The notes beneath the pieces were generated by a model. It saw only the letters and a program-made list of their open reading frames with translations, did no database searches and had not been told where the DNA came from. The position numbers and the translations under genes were made by a program. DNA of 64,000 bases from Heyndrickxia camelliae (lineage in GTDB: Bacteria > Bacillota > Bacilli > Bacillales > Bacillaceae_C), in NCBI RefSeq assembly GCF_002844575.1, contig NZ_PIQO01000017.1:36970-100969 (forward strand), given 5' to 3'. Positions 33,403-43,057 of the stretch are shown piece after piece. The number at the start of each line of letters is the position of its first letter. The first letter of the stretch is position 1.

Positions 33403-34656
33403 ATGAATGCTGAAATTATAGCCGTTGGATCCGAGTTGTTACTTGGACAAATAGTGAATACTAATGCCAAATTTCTTTCTATCTCATTAGCGGAGATGGG
33501 AGTAAATGTGTTTCATCATACAGTTGTCGGTGATAATCCCCAAAGATTAAAAAAAAGCATTGAAATTGCTGAACAACGTGCAGACTTGATCATTTTTACA
33601 GGCGGTTTAGGACCAACGAAAGACGACTTGACAAAGGAGACGATCGCGAACCATTTGGGCAGAAGGCTTGTAACTGATGAAGCTGCTTTAAATTCTATTG
33701 AAGCATACTTTCTAAAAGTGAACAGACAAATGACGGAAAATAATAAAAAGCAGGCTTTAGTATTGGAAGGGGCCACAGTTCTACCCAATGAATTTGGAAT
33801 GGCGCCTGGAATGTTTATCCATAATCAGAATCATTATTATATGCTTCTTCCTGGACCTCCATTTGAAATGGAACCGATGTTTACTAAATATGGACGTAGA
33901 GCAATTCTCGCTAAAATGGATAAGCGCGAACATATAGAATCTAGAGTATTGCGCTTTTTTGGAATCGGTGAAGCACAGTTAGAAACAGAAATCGAAAGTA
34001 TAATTGAAGGTCAGTCTAATCCTACTGTGGCACCGTATGCTTCTGATGGTGAATGCACGTTGCGAATTACTGCTAAGCATCAATCTAGTGAGGAAGCATT
34101 GAGAATGATTGATGAAACGGAACGTATCATTCAAGAACGTGTAGGAGAATTCTGCTACGGATATAATGAAACCACATTAATGATGGAAACAGTGAAAAAA
34201 TTAAAACGTTCAGGTCTAACTATCGCTTGTGCAGAAAGTTTAACAGCCGGAATGTTTGCAGCGGAAATGGCATCTATATCTGGAGTAAGTAATATTTTAA
34301 AAGGCGGAGTAGTATGTTATTCCAGTGAAGCTAAGGAAAAGCTAGTAAAAGTTAAAAAGGAAACATTAGATAAATACGGTGCAGTTAGTAAAGAATGTGC
34401 GGCAGAGCTTGCAGAGAATATTCGCACGATATTGGATACAGATATTGGAATCAGCTTTACAGGTGTTGCTGGTCCTGACAGCCTCGAAGGTAAAGAAGCC
34501 GGGACAATTTGGATTGGAATAGCTGTAAAAAACCAACCAGTAAAAACATTTTTACTATCACTAGCTAGTAATAGAAATAGTAATCGCCTTCGTACAGTGA
34601 AGTATGGCTGCCACTATTTAATGCGTGAATTAGAATCGACAAGCAACAAATCATAA
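33403..34656 (+). CDS. cinA: Competence/damage-inducible protein CinA
   Basis: A 417-aa protein. The N-terminal MoaB/MogA-like domain ([19 protein letters not shown], then [15 protein letters not shown]) is a probable ADP-ribose/CDP-type pyrophosphatase. The C-terminal CinA domain (about 255-410, [20 protein letters not shown], then TGVAGPD) is a probable NMN amidohydrolase. It takes part in NAD salvage and is co-expressed with recA in competence in several species. The ATG follows AAAAGGAG. It precedes recA, as in many Firmicutes. Confidence 0.93.
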   Translation: MNAEIIAVGSELLLGQIVNTNAKFLSISLAEMGVNVFHHTVVGDNPQRLKKSIEIAEQRADLIIFTGGLGPTKDDLTKETIANHLGRRLVTDEAALNSIEAYFLKVNRQMTENNKKQALVLEGATVLPNEFGMAPGMFIHNQNHYYMLLPGPPFEMEPMFTKYGRRAILAKMDKREHIESRVLRFFGIGEAQLETEIESIIEGQSNPTVAPYASDGECTLRITAKHQSSEEALRMIDETERIIQERVGEFCYGYNETTLMMETVKKLKRSGLTIACAESLTAGMFAAEMASISGVSNILKGGVVCYSSEAKEKLVKVKKETLDKYGAVSKECAAELAENIRTILDTDIGISFTGVAGPDSLEGKEAGTIWIGIAVKNQPVKTFLLSLASNRNSNRLRTVKYGCHYLMRELESTSNKS

Positions 34657-34704
34657 TTGTTAAATTATGGAAGAAACAATCGTTTTTAGAAGTACCTATT
34701 TATA

Positions 34705-34742
34705 AAAAAGGCATTTTCTCTAATGTAAATGCTCTTTTTTTA
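34705..34742 (+). terminator. Terminator after cinA
   Basis: AAAAAGGCATTT pairs with AAATGCTCTTTTT with one mismatch; a T-run follows. Confidence 0.7.
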
Positions 34743-34766
34743 TGCTTGAAATGAGGTGAAAATAAT

Positions 34767-34780
34767 CGAATAGATGTTCG
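34767..34780 (+). promoter_or_regulatory. LexA (DinR) SOS box of recA
   Basis: CGAATAGATGTTCG differs at one position from the Bacillus SOS consensus CGAAC-N4-GTTCG and lies about 10 bases upstream of the recA -35 element. Confidence 0.85.
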
Positions 34781-34789
34781 TTTTTTTGC

Positions 34790-34818
34790 TTGGCAAATCG
34801 CTGAAAAACAGGTATAGT
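34790..34818 (+). promoter_or_regulatory. recA promoter
   Basis: TTGGCA and TATAGT are 17 bases apart, 58 bases before the recA start and just downstream of the SOS box. Confidence 0.7.
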
Positions 34819-34875
34819 AAGAATAAGGTATTTTTATAAAGTTAATAGAATAAGTGGAATGAGGAGGAAACATTT

Positions 34876-35913
34876 GTGAATGATCGTCAAGCAGCCCTAG
34901 ATATGGCTCTTAAGCAAATAGAAAAACAATTTGGTAAAGGGTCCATTATGAAACTTGGTGAACAAACAGATAGAAAAATTTCAACAGTACCAAGCGGATC
35001 CCTTGCTCTAGATGTTGCATTAGGTGTTGGTGGCTATCCTAGAGGCCGTGTTATTGAAATTTATGGTCCTGAAAGTTCCGGTAAGACAACGGTTGCGTTA
35101 CATGCTATTGCTGAAGTTCAGGCAGCAGGCGGACAAGCAGCTTTTATAGATGCTGAGCATGCACTTGATCCCGTATATGCTCAAAAATTAGGGGTTAATA
35201 TTGATGAATTGCTTTTATCACAACCAGATACTGGAGAACAAGCACTTGAAATCGCAGAAGCATTAGTACGAAGCGGAGCTATTGATATTATCGTTATTGA
35301 CTCGGTTGCAGCTCTAGTTCCAAAAGCCGAAATTGAAGGTGAAATGGGAGATTCCCATGTAGGTTTACAGGCACGTTTAATGTCTCAAGCCCTTCGTAAA
35401 CTTTCCGGCGCTATTAATAAATCAAAAACAATCGCAATCTTTATCAACCAAATCAGGGAAAAAGTTGGAGTCATGTTTGGGAATCCAGAAACAACTCCTG
35501 GAGGTCGCGCACTTAAGTTTTATTCCTCTGTTCGTTTAGAAGTGCGTCGCGCAGAACAACTCAAACAAGGAAATGACATTGTTGGAAATAAAACTAAGAT
35601 CAAAGTGGTGAAAAATAAAGTAGCTCCGCCTTTCCGTACTGCCGAGGTAGATATCATGTATGGAGAAGGAATATCAAAAGAAGGCGAAATTGTCGATATG
35701 GCTTCTGAGCTTGATATCGTTCAAAAAAGCGGTTCATGGTATTCTTATAATGATGAACGGGTTGGACAAGGAAGAGAAAATGCGAAGTTATTTTTAAAGG
35801 AAAATACTGATATCCGGGACGAAATTATGTTTAAGATTCGTGAGCACTTTGGTTTAGATGAAGCTAAGGAAGCACCGATTGATGAAAGTCAAGAGGAATT
35901 TGAATTAGATTAA
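34876..35913 (+). CDS. recA: Recombinase RecA
   Basis: A 345-aa RecA, the ATP-dependent strand-exchange protein that also triggers LexA self-cleavage. Walker A GPESSGKT is at residues 64-71, Walker [11 protein letters not shown] follows near 138-147, and [22 protein letters not shown] covers the L2 DNA-binding loop. The C-terminal tail is acidic. The start is GTG after GAGGAGGAAAC. The gene is free of introns or inteins and stands alone between two terminators. Confidence 0.98.
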   Translation: MNDRQAALDMALKQIEKQFGKGSIMKLGEQTDRKISTVPSGSLALDVALGVGGYPRGRVIEIYGPESSGKTTVALHAIAEVQAAGGQAAFIDAEHALDPVYAQKLGVNIDELLLSQPDTGEQALEIAEALVRSGAIDIIVIDSVAALVPKAEIEGEMGDSHVGLQARLMSQALRKLSGAINKSKTIAIFINQIREKVGVMFGNPETTPGGRALKFYSSVRLEVRRAEQLKQGNDIVGNKTKIKVVKNKVAPPFRTAEVDIMYGEGISKEGEIVDMASELDIVQKSGSWYSYNDERVGQGRENAKLFLKENTDIRDEIMFKIREHFGLDEAKEAPIDESQEEFELD

Positions 35914-35919
35914 GTTCGA

Positions 35920-35948
35920 AAGCAAAGCCATACGGCTTTGCTTTTTTC
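35920..35948 (+). terminator. Terminator after recA
   Basis: AAGCAAAGCC and GGCTTTGCTT form a perfect 10-bp stem with an ATAC loop, then T-run. Confidence 0.92.
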
Positions 35949-36298
35949 GCATAGATAATGTTTAGTGCAAATATTTTCTGCTGCCGCACTTATGGGATGT
36001 CTCCAGAGAAAAGTCATCATCTCAACAGCAGCACCTTGCTCTATTTTCAATTACTTAGTAAGATCTTGCCACTGCAATTTGAATATTCCTTGCATGCTAA
36101 TGAACGAAGACTCTTCAGCATTTCTAATTTTCAATCCCCTTGACAATAAATATTCGCAACTATAAAATTAATATGTATAATTTTTTTAAAAAATGATATT
36201 TTTTGAAGCCTAAGTGCTGTTTATTGAAACCTTTGTAACAATGTGCAGCCGACATGTTTGAGACATGATAAAAGTTCATAGCAAGGGGAGGTGAAAAG
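35949..36298 (+). other. 350-base leader region of rny without a gene
   Basis: Short open frames on the plus strand here (for example 35958-36143) have no ribosome sites and no recognisable product. The only clear signal is the SigA promoter at 36140. From there the rny transcript would have an untranslated leader of about 125 bases, which contains a partial stem around ACATGTTTGAGACATG but no known riboswitch. Confidence 0.5.
36140..36168 (+). promoter_or_regulatory. SigA promoter of rny
   Basis: TTGACA (perfect -35), 17 bases, TAAAAT. Confidence 0.75.
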
Positions 36299-37861
36299 AT
36301 GACACCATTCGTAGCAATCATCTCCATTTTGCTTGGCCTAATCGTTGGTGTAGTTGTTGGCTATTTTGTTCGAAAATCTTTTGCAGAAGCGAGAATAACA
36401 GGAGCTAAAAATGCTGCAGAGCAGATTTTAGAAGATGCGAAACGTGAAGCAGAAGCCTTGAAAAAAGAGGCTCTATTAGAAGCAAAGGATGAAAATCATA
36501 AACTTCGTACTGATATGGAACGTGAACTTCGTGAACGAAGAAATGAATTGCAAAAACAAGAAAATCGATTATTGCAAAAGGAGGAGAACCTCGATCGAAA
36601 AGACGAATCACTAGACAAGCGTGAAACAACACTCGAAAAGAAAGAGGATTCTCTGAATCAACGACAACAACATATTGAAGAGATGGAAAGCAAAGTGGAC
36701 GAGATGGTACAGACACAAAAATCAGAACTAGAACGTATCTCTGGTCTAACCCGCGAAGAAGCAAAGGCGATTATTATCAAGAGGGTTGAAGATGAACTCT
36801 CCCACGAAGTAGCCATCATGGTGAAAGAAAGTGAAAATCGTGCTAAGGAAGAAGCGGATAAAAAGGCTAAGAGCATTCTCTCTCTTGCAATTCAGAGGTG
36901 TGCTGCTGAACATGTTGCTGAAACAACTGTATCAGTGGTCAATCTTCCAAACGATGAAATGAAAGGTAGAATTATCGGCCGAGAAGGACGTAATATTCGT
37001 ACATTAGAGACATTGACTGGAATTGATCTAATTATAGATGATACCCCTGAAGCTGTTATTCTTTCAGGATTTGATCCAATTCGAAGGGAAACTGCAAGAA
37101 TTGCACTTGAGAAACTAGTTCAGGACGGAAGAATTCATCCAGCACGTATTGAAGAAATGGTGGATAAAGCAAGACGTGAAGTGGATGAACATATCCGTGA
37201 AATTGGTGAACAAACAACTTTCGAGGTTGACGTTCATGGACTCCATCCGGATTTAATAAAGATATTAGGACGTATGAAGTTCCGTACAAGTTACGGACAA
37301 AACGTTCTAAAGCATTCGATGGAGGTAGCACATCTATCGGGAATGCTTGCCGCAGAACTTGGTGAAGATGAAAGACTTGCTCGTCGCGCTGGATTATTAC
37401 ATGATATTGGAAAAGCAGTCGATCATGAAGTAGAAGGAAGTCATGTAGAGATTGGTGTTGAATTAGCTACCAAATATAAAGAACACCCTGTAGTCATTAA
37501 TAGTATTGCTTCTCATCATGGGGATACAGAACCTACGTCCATTATTTCTGTCTTAGTTGCTGCTGCAGATGCATTATCAGCGGCACGACCTGGTGCTCGA
37601 AGTGAAACGCTTGAGAACTATATACGCAGACTGGAAAAACTGGAGGAAATCTCTGAATCCTATGAAGGTGTGGAAAAATCCTTCGCTATTCAAGCCGGAA
37701 GAGAAGTCCGTATTATTGTAAAACCAGAGCAAATTAATGACTTGGAAGCACATCGATTAGCGCGGGATATCAGAAAACGCATCGAAGGCGAACTTGATTA
37801 TCCTGGGCATATCAAGGTAACTGTTATTCGTGAAACAAGAGCAGTTGAGTATGCAAAATAA
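36299..37861 (+). CDS. rny: Ribonuclease Y
   Basis: A 520-aa membrane-anchored endoribonuclease that starts decay of many mRNAs. It has an N-terminal membrane helix (about 4-24), a long charged coiled coil (about 30-195), a KH RNA-binding domain (about 210-275, [15 protein letters not shown]) and an HD phosphohydrolase domain with H368-D369 in [12 protein letters not shown]. The ATG follows AGGGGAGGTG. It keeps the B. subtilis neighbours recA and ymdB. Confidence 0.96.
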   Translation: MTPFVAIISILLGLIVGVVVGYFVRKSFAEARITGAKNAAEQILEDAKREAEALKKEALLEAKDENHKLRTDMERELRERRNELQKQENRLLQKEENLDRKDESLDKRETTLEKKEDSLNQRQQHIEEMESKVDEMVQTQKSELERISGLTREEAKAIIIKRVEDELSHEVAIMVKESENRAKEEADKKAKSILSLAIQRCAAEHVAETTVSVVNLPNDEMKGRIIGREGRNIRTLETLTGIDLIIDDTPEAVILSGFDPIRRETARIALEKLVQDGRIHPARIEEMVDKARREVDEHIREIGEQTTFEVDVHGLHPDLIKILGRMKFRTSYGQNVLKHSMEVAHLSGMLAAELGEDERLARRAGLLHDIGKAVDHEVEGSHVEIGVELATKYKEHPVVINSIASHHGDTEPTSIISVLVAAADALSAARPGARSETLENYIRRLEKLEEISESYEGVEKSFAIQAGREVRIIVKPEQINDLEAHRLARDIRKRIEGELDYPGHIKVTVIRETRAVEYAK

Positions 37862-37874
37862 TAATCACTTTCTT

Positions 37875-37908
37875 GAAAAGCGGTGTAATTTACACCGCTT
37901 TTCATTGT
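37875..37908 (+). terminator. Terminator after rny
   Basis: A 29-base perfect palindrome (14 bp each side of one base) with GAAAAGCGGTGTAA as its left arm. It has only a short T-rich end on either strand, but the stem is very stable. Confidence 0.75.
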
Positions 37909-37996
37909 TATAAATAATGGTGATTAAGTTAATTTGTATTTGAAATCCTATAGATATATAAGGTTGAATGATAATTGTTAATAGAAAGGGATTATA

Positions 37997-38794
37997 ATGA
38001 AAATATTATTTGTTGGGGACGTTGTCGGTTCACCAGGAAGAGATATGGTATCAGAGTATTTGCCGAAGCTGAAAGCAAAATATCGCCCGCAATTTACCAT
38101 TATTAATGGGGAAAATGCTGCAGGCGGAAAGGGAATTACTGAAAAGATTTATCGTGGATTTTTGGAGAAGGGTGCAAATGCTATTACTCTTGGCAACCAT
38201 ACTTGGGATAATAGAGAGATTTTCGAATTTATTGATGATGCAAAGTATATGATTAGACCTGCAAATTTTCCCGAGGGAACACCAGGTAAAGGTCTATTGT
38301 TTGTTAATATTAATGGGGTAGAAATTGCAGTAATTAATTTGCAAGGAAGAACATTTTTACCGCCATTAGATGACCCGTTTAGGAAAGCAGATGAGCTTAT
38401 TAAAACAGCAAAAGCAAAAACCAATATCATTTTTGTAGATTTCCATGCCGAAGCGACTAGTGAAAAGCAAGCGATGGGTTGGTATTTAGATGGCAGAGTT
38501 TCTGCGGTAGTAGGCACACATACACATGTACAAACAGCGGATAATCGAATTCTGCCAAATGGGACAGCATATATAACCGATGTCGGTATGACAGGTCCTT
38601 ATGATGGCATTTTAGGGATGGAAAGAGAAGTCGTATTGAAAAGATTTCTTTCTAGTCTCCCGGTTCGATTTGAAGTACCTAAGAGTGGTCGAACTCAACT
38701 TAGTGCGTGTTTAGTTGATATCGATCCGAAAACAGGTCATTCTAAAGCGATCGATACTATATTAATTAATGAAGACCATCCATTTGTCATTTAA
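37997..38794 (+). CDS. ymdB: Metallophosphoesterase YmdB
   Basis: A 265-aa calcineurin-like phosphodiesterase. FVGDVVGSPGRD at the N terminus and NGENAAGGKG, LGNHTWDN, DFHAEATSEKQAMG and VGTHTHVQT supply the two-metal site. In B. subtilis YmdB acts as a cAMP phosphodiesterase in vitro and affects sporulation, biofilm and motility choices. The ATG follows AGAAAGGG. It is followed by spoVS as expected. Confidence 0.94.
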   Translation: MKILFVGDVVGSPGRDMVSEYLPKLKAKYRPQFTIINGENAAGGKGITEKIYRGFLEKGANAITLGNHTWDNREIFEFIDDAKYMIRPANFPEGTPGKGLLFVNINGVEIAVINLQGRTFLPPLDDPFRKADELIKTAKAKTNIIFVDFHAEATSEKQAMGWYLDGRVSAVVGTHTHVQTADNRILPNGTAYITDVGMTGPYDGILGMEREVVLKRFLSSLPVRFEVPKSGRTQLSACLVDIDPKTGHSKAIDTILINEDHPFVI

Positions 38795-38865
38795 TAACTT
38801 GATGTCTAAAAATTTATAGAATTTTGCTCGGTAGATAACTTTTGAAAAATAATCTTCTCCTCAAA

Positions 38866-38902
38866 GAGCCTATCGGTTAGCAGATGGGCAATAGGCTTTA
38901 AG
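38866..38902. terminator. Possible terminator hairpin after ymdB
   Basis: AGCCTAT (38867-38873) and ATAGGCT (38891-38897) pair across a 17-base loop, with short A- and T-rich flanks. Moderate evidence only; the spoVS promoter should also lie in this 250-base gap, but I see no unambiguous SigH match. Confidence 0.35.
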
Positions 38903-39046
38903 CATTTGATTTTTCTCCTCCTCTTTTTTGGGCAAGCCGGAATACATTCGAGTTCTAGTGAATATAGTAGCAATGGAATGATTATACCAGGATGGTTCAC
39001 TCTGAATGGGCATTCGGTATTTGGGAAATAACAAGGAGGAGAAGAA

Positions 39047-39307
39047 ATGGAGATATTAAAAGTTTCAGCAAAATCCAATCCTAATTCTGTAGCTGGTGCA
39101 CTTGCCGGTGTTCTTCGTGAGAGAGGTGGCGCAGAAATTCAGGCTATTGGAGCAGGAGCATTAAACCAAGCAGTAAAGGCAGTTGCAATTGCTAGAGGCT
39201 TCGTTGCACCTAGCGGAGTTGACTTAATTTGTATACCGGCATTCACCGATATTCAAATTGAAGGAGAAGAAAGGACCGCAATAAAACTAATTGTGGAACC
39301 AAGATAA
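39047..39307 (+). CDS. spoVS: Stage V sporulation protein S
   Basis: An 86-aa protein nearly invariant among spore formers (MEILKVSAKSNPNSVAGALA, then GAGALNQAVKAVAIARGFVAPSG). It has an Alba-like fold and influences septation, dehydration and coat assembly. The ATG follows AAGGAGGAGAAG. It stands between ymdB and miaB and is followed by a terminator-like stem. Confidence 0.96.
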   Translation: MEILKVSAKSNPNSVAGALAGVLRERGGAEIQAIGAGALNQAVKAVAIARGFVAPSGVDLICIPAFTDIQIEGEERTAIKLIVEPR

Positions 39308-39336
39308 CAAATGAAGCTTGTTTGTATTATTAAGCG

Positions 39337-39378
39337 AAAATAAAATCTGATTGCGAAAGCGGTCAGGTTTATTTTTTT
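39337..39378 (+). terminator. Terminator after spoVS
   Basis: AATAAAATCTGA pairs with TCAGGTTTATT (one bulge and a G-T pair), followed by TTTTT. Confidence 0.6.
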
Positions 39379-39439
39379 ACATGAAATACATATCCTTTCA
39401 CACAGTAAGTGACCAAATTTCAACATTAGACTTCAGCTA

Positions 39440-39468
39440 TTGTATTCAAAAGAAAAAGGCTTTATACT
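39440..39468 (+). promoter_or_regulatory. Probable SigA promoter of miaB
   Basis: TTGTAT, 17 bases, TATACT, about 100 bases before miaB. Confidence 0.5.
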
Positions 39469-39571
39469 AAAATAATGTGTATATTAGTATTTATTATTAG
39501 GAAGTTCTAGAAATTTTAGTATAAAATAGATTGAATCCAAGTAGTTTTTTAGTTACAGAAAGGAGATTCTT

Positions 39572-41116
39572 ATGAACGAGAAACAACGTTTGGAAGGTCA
39601 GCAAGTGAGTACAGTTAATCCAGCGGACAAAAAATCCGAAAAGGATTACAGTAAATACTTTCAATCCGTATATATCCCTCCAAATTTAAAAGAAGCAAGG
39701 AAACGTGGTAGAGAGGAAGTTAAATATCATAATGACTTCCAAATTGATGAAGAATTTAAAGGAATGGGAATTGGTAGGAAATTTTATATTCGTACATATG
39801 GCTGCCAAATGAATGAACATGATACAGAAGTCATGGCAGGTATCTTTATGCAGCTTGGTTATGAACCTACGGATACAGTTGAAGATGCAAACGTCATCTT
39901 ATTAAACACTTGTGCAATCAGGGAAAATGCTGAAAATAAAGTATTTGGAGAAATCGGTCATTTAAAACCACTGAAACTTGAAAAGCCAGATTTATTAATT
40001 GGTGTATGTGGATGTATGTCCCAAGAAGAGTCTGTCGTAAATAAAATTCTTGAAAAACATCATCATGTCGACATGATTTTTGGAACACACAATATTCACC
40101 GTTTGCCGCATATCTTAAAAGAAGCATATATGTCAAAGGCCATGGTTGTGGAAGTATGGTCCAAAGAAGGAGACGTAATTGAAAACCTTCCAAAGGTTCG
40201 TAAAGGAAGCATTAAAGCATGGGTTAATATTATGTACGGCTGTGACAAGTTCTGTACTTATTGCATTGTACCTTATACTCGTGGAAAAGAAAGAAGTCGT
40301 CGCCCAGAAGATATTATTCAAGAGGTACGTCATCTGACTGCACAAGGATATAAGGAAATTACGCTATTAGGTCAAAACGTAAATGCATATGGAAAGGATT
40401 TTGAAGATATCGAGTATGGTCTTGGCGATTTAATGGATGATCTTCGCAAAATCGATGTGCCGCGCATACGTTTTACCACTAGTCATCCGCGTGATTTTGA
40501 TGATCGTTTAATTGAAGTGCTTGCAAAAAAGGGTAACCTTGTGGAACATATTCATCTTCCTGTTCAATCCGGATCAAGTGATATCCTTAAGATAATGGGA
40601 CGTAAGTATACTCGTGAACATTACTTGGAATTAGTGCGAAAAATTAAAAAAGCTATTCCAGATGTGGCTCTTTCCACGGATATTATTGTTGGTTTCCCTA
40701 ATGAAACGGACGAACAATTTGAAGAGACTCTTTCTTTATACAAAGAAGTGGGCTTTGAAATGGCGTATACTTTTATCTATTCTCCACGCGAAGGTACACC
40801 AGCTGCTAGAATGCAGGATAATATTCCGATGGATGTAAAGAAAGACCGTCTCCAACGATTGAATAACTTAGTAAACGAACTTTCCCGCCAAGCATTAGAG
40901 AAATATGAAGGACAGACGGTGGAAGTGCTTGTTGAAGGGGAAAGTAAAAATAATCCGGATGTTTTAGCTGGTTATACAAGAAAAAATAAACTTGTAAACT
41001 TTAAAGGTCCAAAGTCTGCCATTGGCAAACTTGTTAATGTAAAAATTACAGAAGCGAAGACATGGTCTTTAAACGGAGAAATGGTAGAAGAACTTGAAGT
41101 TGCTGAGGTGAAGTAG
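39572..41116 (+). CDS. miaB: tRNA-2-methylthio-N6-dimethylallyladenosine synthase
   Basis: This 514-aa radical SAM methylthiotransferase modifies A37 of tRNAs after MiaA. The UPF0004 domain carries cysteines in [21 protein letters not shown] and GVCGCMSQ (second Fe-S cluster). The radical SAM motif CDKFCTYC has C224, C228 and C231. A C-terminal TRAM domain (about 445-508) binds RNA. The 60-residue N-terminal extension is normal for Bacillus. The ATG follows AAAGGAG. ymcA starts 2 bases after the stop. Confidence 0.96.
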   Translation: MNEKQRLEGQQVSTVNPADKKSEKDYSKYFQSVYIPPNLKEARKRGREEVKYHNDFQIDEEFKGMGIGRKFYIRTYGCQMNEHDTEVMAGIFMQLGYEPTDTVEDANVILLNTCAIRENAENKVFGEIGHLKPLKLEKPDLLIGVCGCMSQEESVVNKILEKHHHVDMIFGTHNIHRLPHILKEAYMSKAMVVEVWSKEGDVIENLPKVRKGSIKAWVNIMYGCDKFCTYCIVPYTRGKERSRRPEDIIQEVRHLTAQGYKEITLLGQNVNAYGKDFEDIEYGLGDLMDDLRKIDVPRIRFTTSHPRDFDDRLIEVLAKKGNLVEHIHLPVQSGSSDILKIMGRKYTREHYLELVRKIKKAIPDVALSTDIIVGFPNETDEQFEETLSLYKEVGFEMAYTFIYSPREGTPAARMQDNIPMDVKKDRLQRLNNLVNELSRQALEKYEGQTVEVLVEGESKNNPDVLAGYTRKNKLVNFKGPKSAIGKLVNVKITEAKTWSLNGEMVEELEVAEVK

Positions 41117-41117
41117 A

Positions 41118-41549
41118 ATGAAAAAATATACAAAAGACGAGATCGTAGCTCGTGCAACAGAACTTGCAAAGATGATTTCTGAAACAGAAGAGGTTGATTT
41201 CTTTAAACGTGCAGAAGCACAAATCAACGAAAATCAAAAAGTTCGAGAAATGATTGCAAGTATTAAGAGCTTACAAAAGCAAGCTGTTAATTTTCAACAC
41301 TATGGAAAAACCGAAGCACTTAAGATGGTAGAAGCTAAAATTGAAAAATATGAAGCGGAATTAGATGAGATTCCAATTGTTCAAGAATTTAAACAATCTC
41401 AAACAGATGTTAACGATCTCTTACAAATTGTTGCATCAACCATCTCTAATACTGTTACAGATGAAATTATCATGTCAACTGGAGGAGACCTTCTTCGCGG
41501 TGAGACAGGTTCAAAAGTAAAATATAGTACACCAGGCAGCTGTGATTAA
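41118..41549 (+). CDS. ymcA: RicA/YmcA, subunit of the Y-complex
   Basis: A 143-aa helical protein of the YlbF/YmcA family (IVARATELAKMISETEEVDFF). With YlbF and YaaT it forms the Fe-S containing RicAFT complex, which guides RNase Y processing and promotes Spo0A activation, competence and biofilm formation. It lies close behind miaB with coupled spacing, and its functional partner rny lies in the same window. A terminator follows. Confidence 0.93.
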   Translation: MKKYTKDEIVARATELAKMISETEEVDFFKRAEAQINENQKVREMIASIKSLQKQAVNFQHYGKTEALKMVEAKIEKYEAELDEIPIVQEFKQSQTDVNDLLQIVASTISNTVTDEIIMSTGGDLLRGETGSKVKYSTPGSCD

Positions 41550-41558
41550 TCATTGGGA

Positions 41559-41592
41559 AGACCATTATCTTTTTAGATAGTGGTCTTTTTAA
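41559..41592 (+). terminator. Terminator after ymcA
   Basis: AGACCATTATCT and AGATAGTGGTCT form a 12-bp stem (one G-T pair) with a TTTT loop and a T-run. Confidence 0.9.
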
Positions 41593-41797
41593 TTGAAAAT
41601 TAAAATAGCATTAAAGAATGCAGAGATGTCGAAAGTCAGCCCCCCGCGTACCAATAGCCCAGAACACAATACCCCCGTTCACATATAATGAATTAACCCA
41701 TATAAAGTTATTAGTTTCTATCCTGAACAAAGTGCTGTATTTTCAAAATATGAAAATCACAGTATTGTAAATCCCGTAGCACACGTAAAAATATTGG

Positions 41798-41826
41798 CAC
41801 ACTAGTCTATAGGCATGCATAGGATG
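41798..41826 (+). promoter_or_regulatory. Possible SigK-type promoter of cotE
   Basis: CAC followed, 15 bases after its AC, by CATAGGATG, which resembles the mother-cell SigK pattern (AC then CATANNNTA) except for the last base. cotE in B. subtilis has SigE and SigK promoters. The position, about 30 bases before the start codon, fits. Confidence 0.3.
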
Positions 41827-41857
41827 AATTGAAAATAAATGAGGAGGGTTCGCTCGA

Positions 41858-42397
41858 ATGGCAGAATATAGAGAAATAATAACTAAAGCGGTCGTAGCGA
41901 AGGGACGTAAATTCACACAGTCCAATCATACGATCACACCGCCGCATCACCCATCGAGCATATTAGGTTGCTGGATTATAAATCACAAGTATGAAGCGAA
42001 AAAGATCGACAAAAAAGTCGAAATAATTGGTTCATACGAAATAAACGTCTGGTATTCCCATGGTAACAATACGAAAACATCGGTTGTTACGGAAAAAGTG
42101 GATTATGTTGACGTTGTAAAACTAAGTTATCGCGACCCAGATTGTTTAGACGATAAAGAAGTTATTGCACGTGTCCTTCAGCAACCTAATTGTGTCGAAG
42201 CAGTTATATCACCAAATGGGAATAAAATCATTGTAAATGTGGAAAGAGAATTCCTCGTAGAAGTCATTGGAGAAACAAAAATTTGTGTTGCGATTCATCC
42301 GGATGGATGTGACTCTGATGATGAGTGGGAAGAAGAATTAGACGAGGAATTTGAAGAACTAGATCCAGACTTTTTAATAGGATCAGAGGAAGAGTAA
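41858..42397 (+). CDS. cotE: Outer spore coat morphogenetic protein CotE
   Basis: A 179-aa CotE with the conserved core [16 protein letters not shown], then [12 protein letters not shown]. An acidic C-terminal tail of about 30 residues ([16 protein letters not shown]) is typical of the family and is needed for recruiting other coat proteins. CotE organises the outer coat in the mother cell. The ATG follows GAGGAGGG. It sits between ymcA and mutS, and a strong terminator follows. Confidence 0.96.
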   Translation: MAEYREIITKAVVAKGRKFTQSNHTITPPHHPSSILGCWIINHKYEAKKIDKKVEIIGSYEINVWYSHGNNTKTSVVTEKVDYVDVVKLSYRDPDCLDDKEVIARVLQQPNCVEAVISPNGNKIIVNVEREFLVEVIGETKICVAIHPDGCDSDDEWEEELDEEFEELDPDFLIGSEEE

Positions 42398-42430
42398 AAC
42401 TAGGAAGACAGCTTCCTAGTTTTCTTTTTG
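42396..42430 (+). terminator. Terminator after cotE
   Basis: AAAACTAGGAAG and CTTCCTAGTTTT with an ACAG loop, then TTTTT after one C. Confidence 0.92.
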
Positions 42431-42552
42431 CTAATACATAATTCTTTCTTAATCCACTTTACTTATAGGTAGCCATAATTAATTTATATAAGGAATTACT
42501 CCATTTAATTTGTACAATGAAGGTGGAATTAATCAAATAAGGGGGCGTTCCT

Positions 42553-42927
42553 ATGTCATTTTATTTTCAAGGAATTGATCATGTCCAGTTAGCTGCACCA
42601 AAAGGATGCGAGGATCAAGCAAGACATTTTTTTGGGAGTATTTTAGGTTTAACAGAGATTCCTAAACCAGAAAATTTAAGAGCAAGAGGTGGCTGTTGGT
42701 TTCAATGTGGAAATCAGGAAATTCACATTGGAGTAGAGGAGGATTTTAAAGAAGCCAAAAAAGCTCATCCAGGATTGATTGTCACTAATATTGGTGATTT
42801 GAAACAGACATTAAAGCATCATGAAATAACATGGAAAGAAGAACTTCCTATTGAAGGAAGGTCGCGAATTCATGTCTCTGATCCTTTTGGAAATAGAATG
42901 GAGTTTATTGAGTTCATAAATAAATAA
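42553..42927 (+). CDS. VOC-family (glyoxalase-like) protein
   Basis: A 124-aa vicinal-oxygen-chelate fold protein with paired beta-alpha-beta modules. Putative metal ligands are His10 in IDHVQL, the His in EIHIGVEEDF and the Glu in RMEFIEF near the C terminus. Such small VOC proteins act as lyases, dioxygenases or drug-binding proteins; the substrate is not evident. It is an insertion relative to the B. subtilis cotE-mutS order and has its own terminator. The ATG follows AAGGGGGCG. Confidence 0.8.
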   Translation: MSFYFQGIDHVQLAAPKGCEDQARHFFGSILGLTEIPKPENLRARGGCWFQCGNQEIHIGVEEDFKEAKKAHPGLIVTNIGDLKQTLKHHEITWKEELPIEGRSRIHVSDPFGNRMEFIEFINK

Positions 42928-42935
42928 AAAGGAAG

Positions 42936-42968
42936 AATCGGGTGGTGTTAGCCAGCCGATTTTTTTTT
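42936..42968 (+). terminator. Terminator after the VOC gene
   Basis: AATCGG and CCGATT (with inner TGG and CCA) form the stem, then nine T. Confidence 0.85.
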
Positions 42969-43057
42969 ACAATTATTAGATTTCATGAAGAACAACCAGT
43001 GTTTATGTTATAATATTTTTTAGCTAAATATGTTGTACGGAAAGGAATTTGGTAGAA

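Noticed and set aside
35958..36165. Two overlapping 61-66 aa frames between recA and rny
   Set aside because: They lack ribosome sites, overlap each other in different frames and resemble no protein; the region is better explained as promoter and leader.
36405..37331. Long minus-strand frames opposite rny (and similar ones opposite spoIIIE, nupP and mutS)
   Set aside because: These are shadows of strong plus-strand genes, with no ribosome sites or recognisable domains.
41640..41700. C-rich stretch before cotE as a structured RNA
   Set aside because: No stable pairing was found; it seems to be ordinary intergenic sequence.
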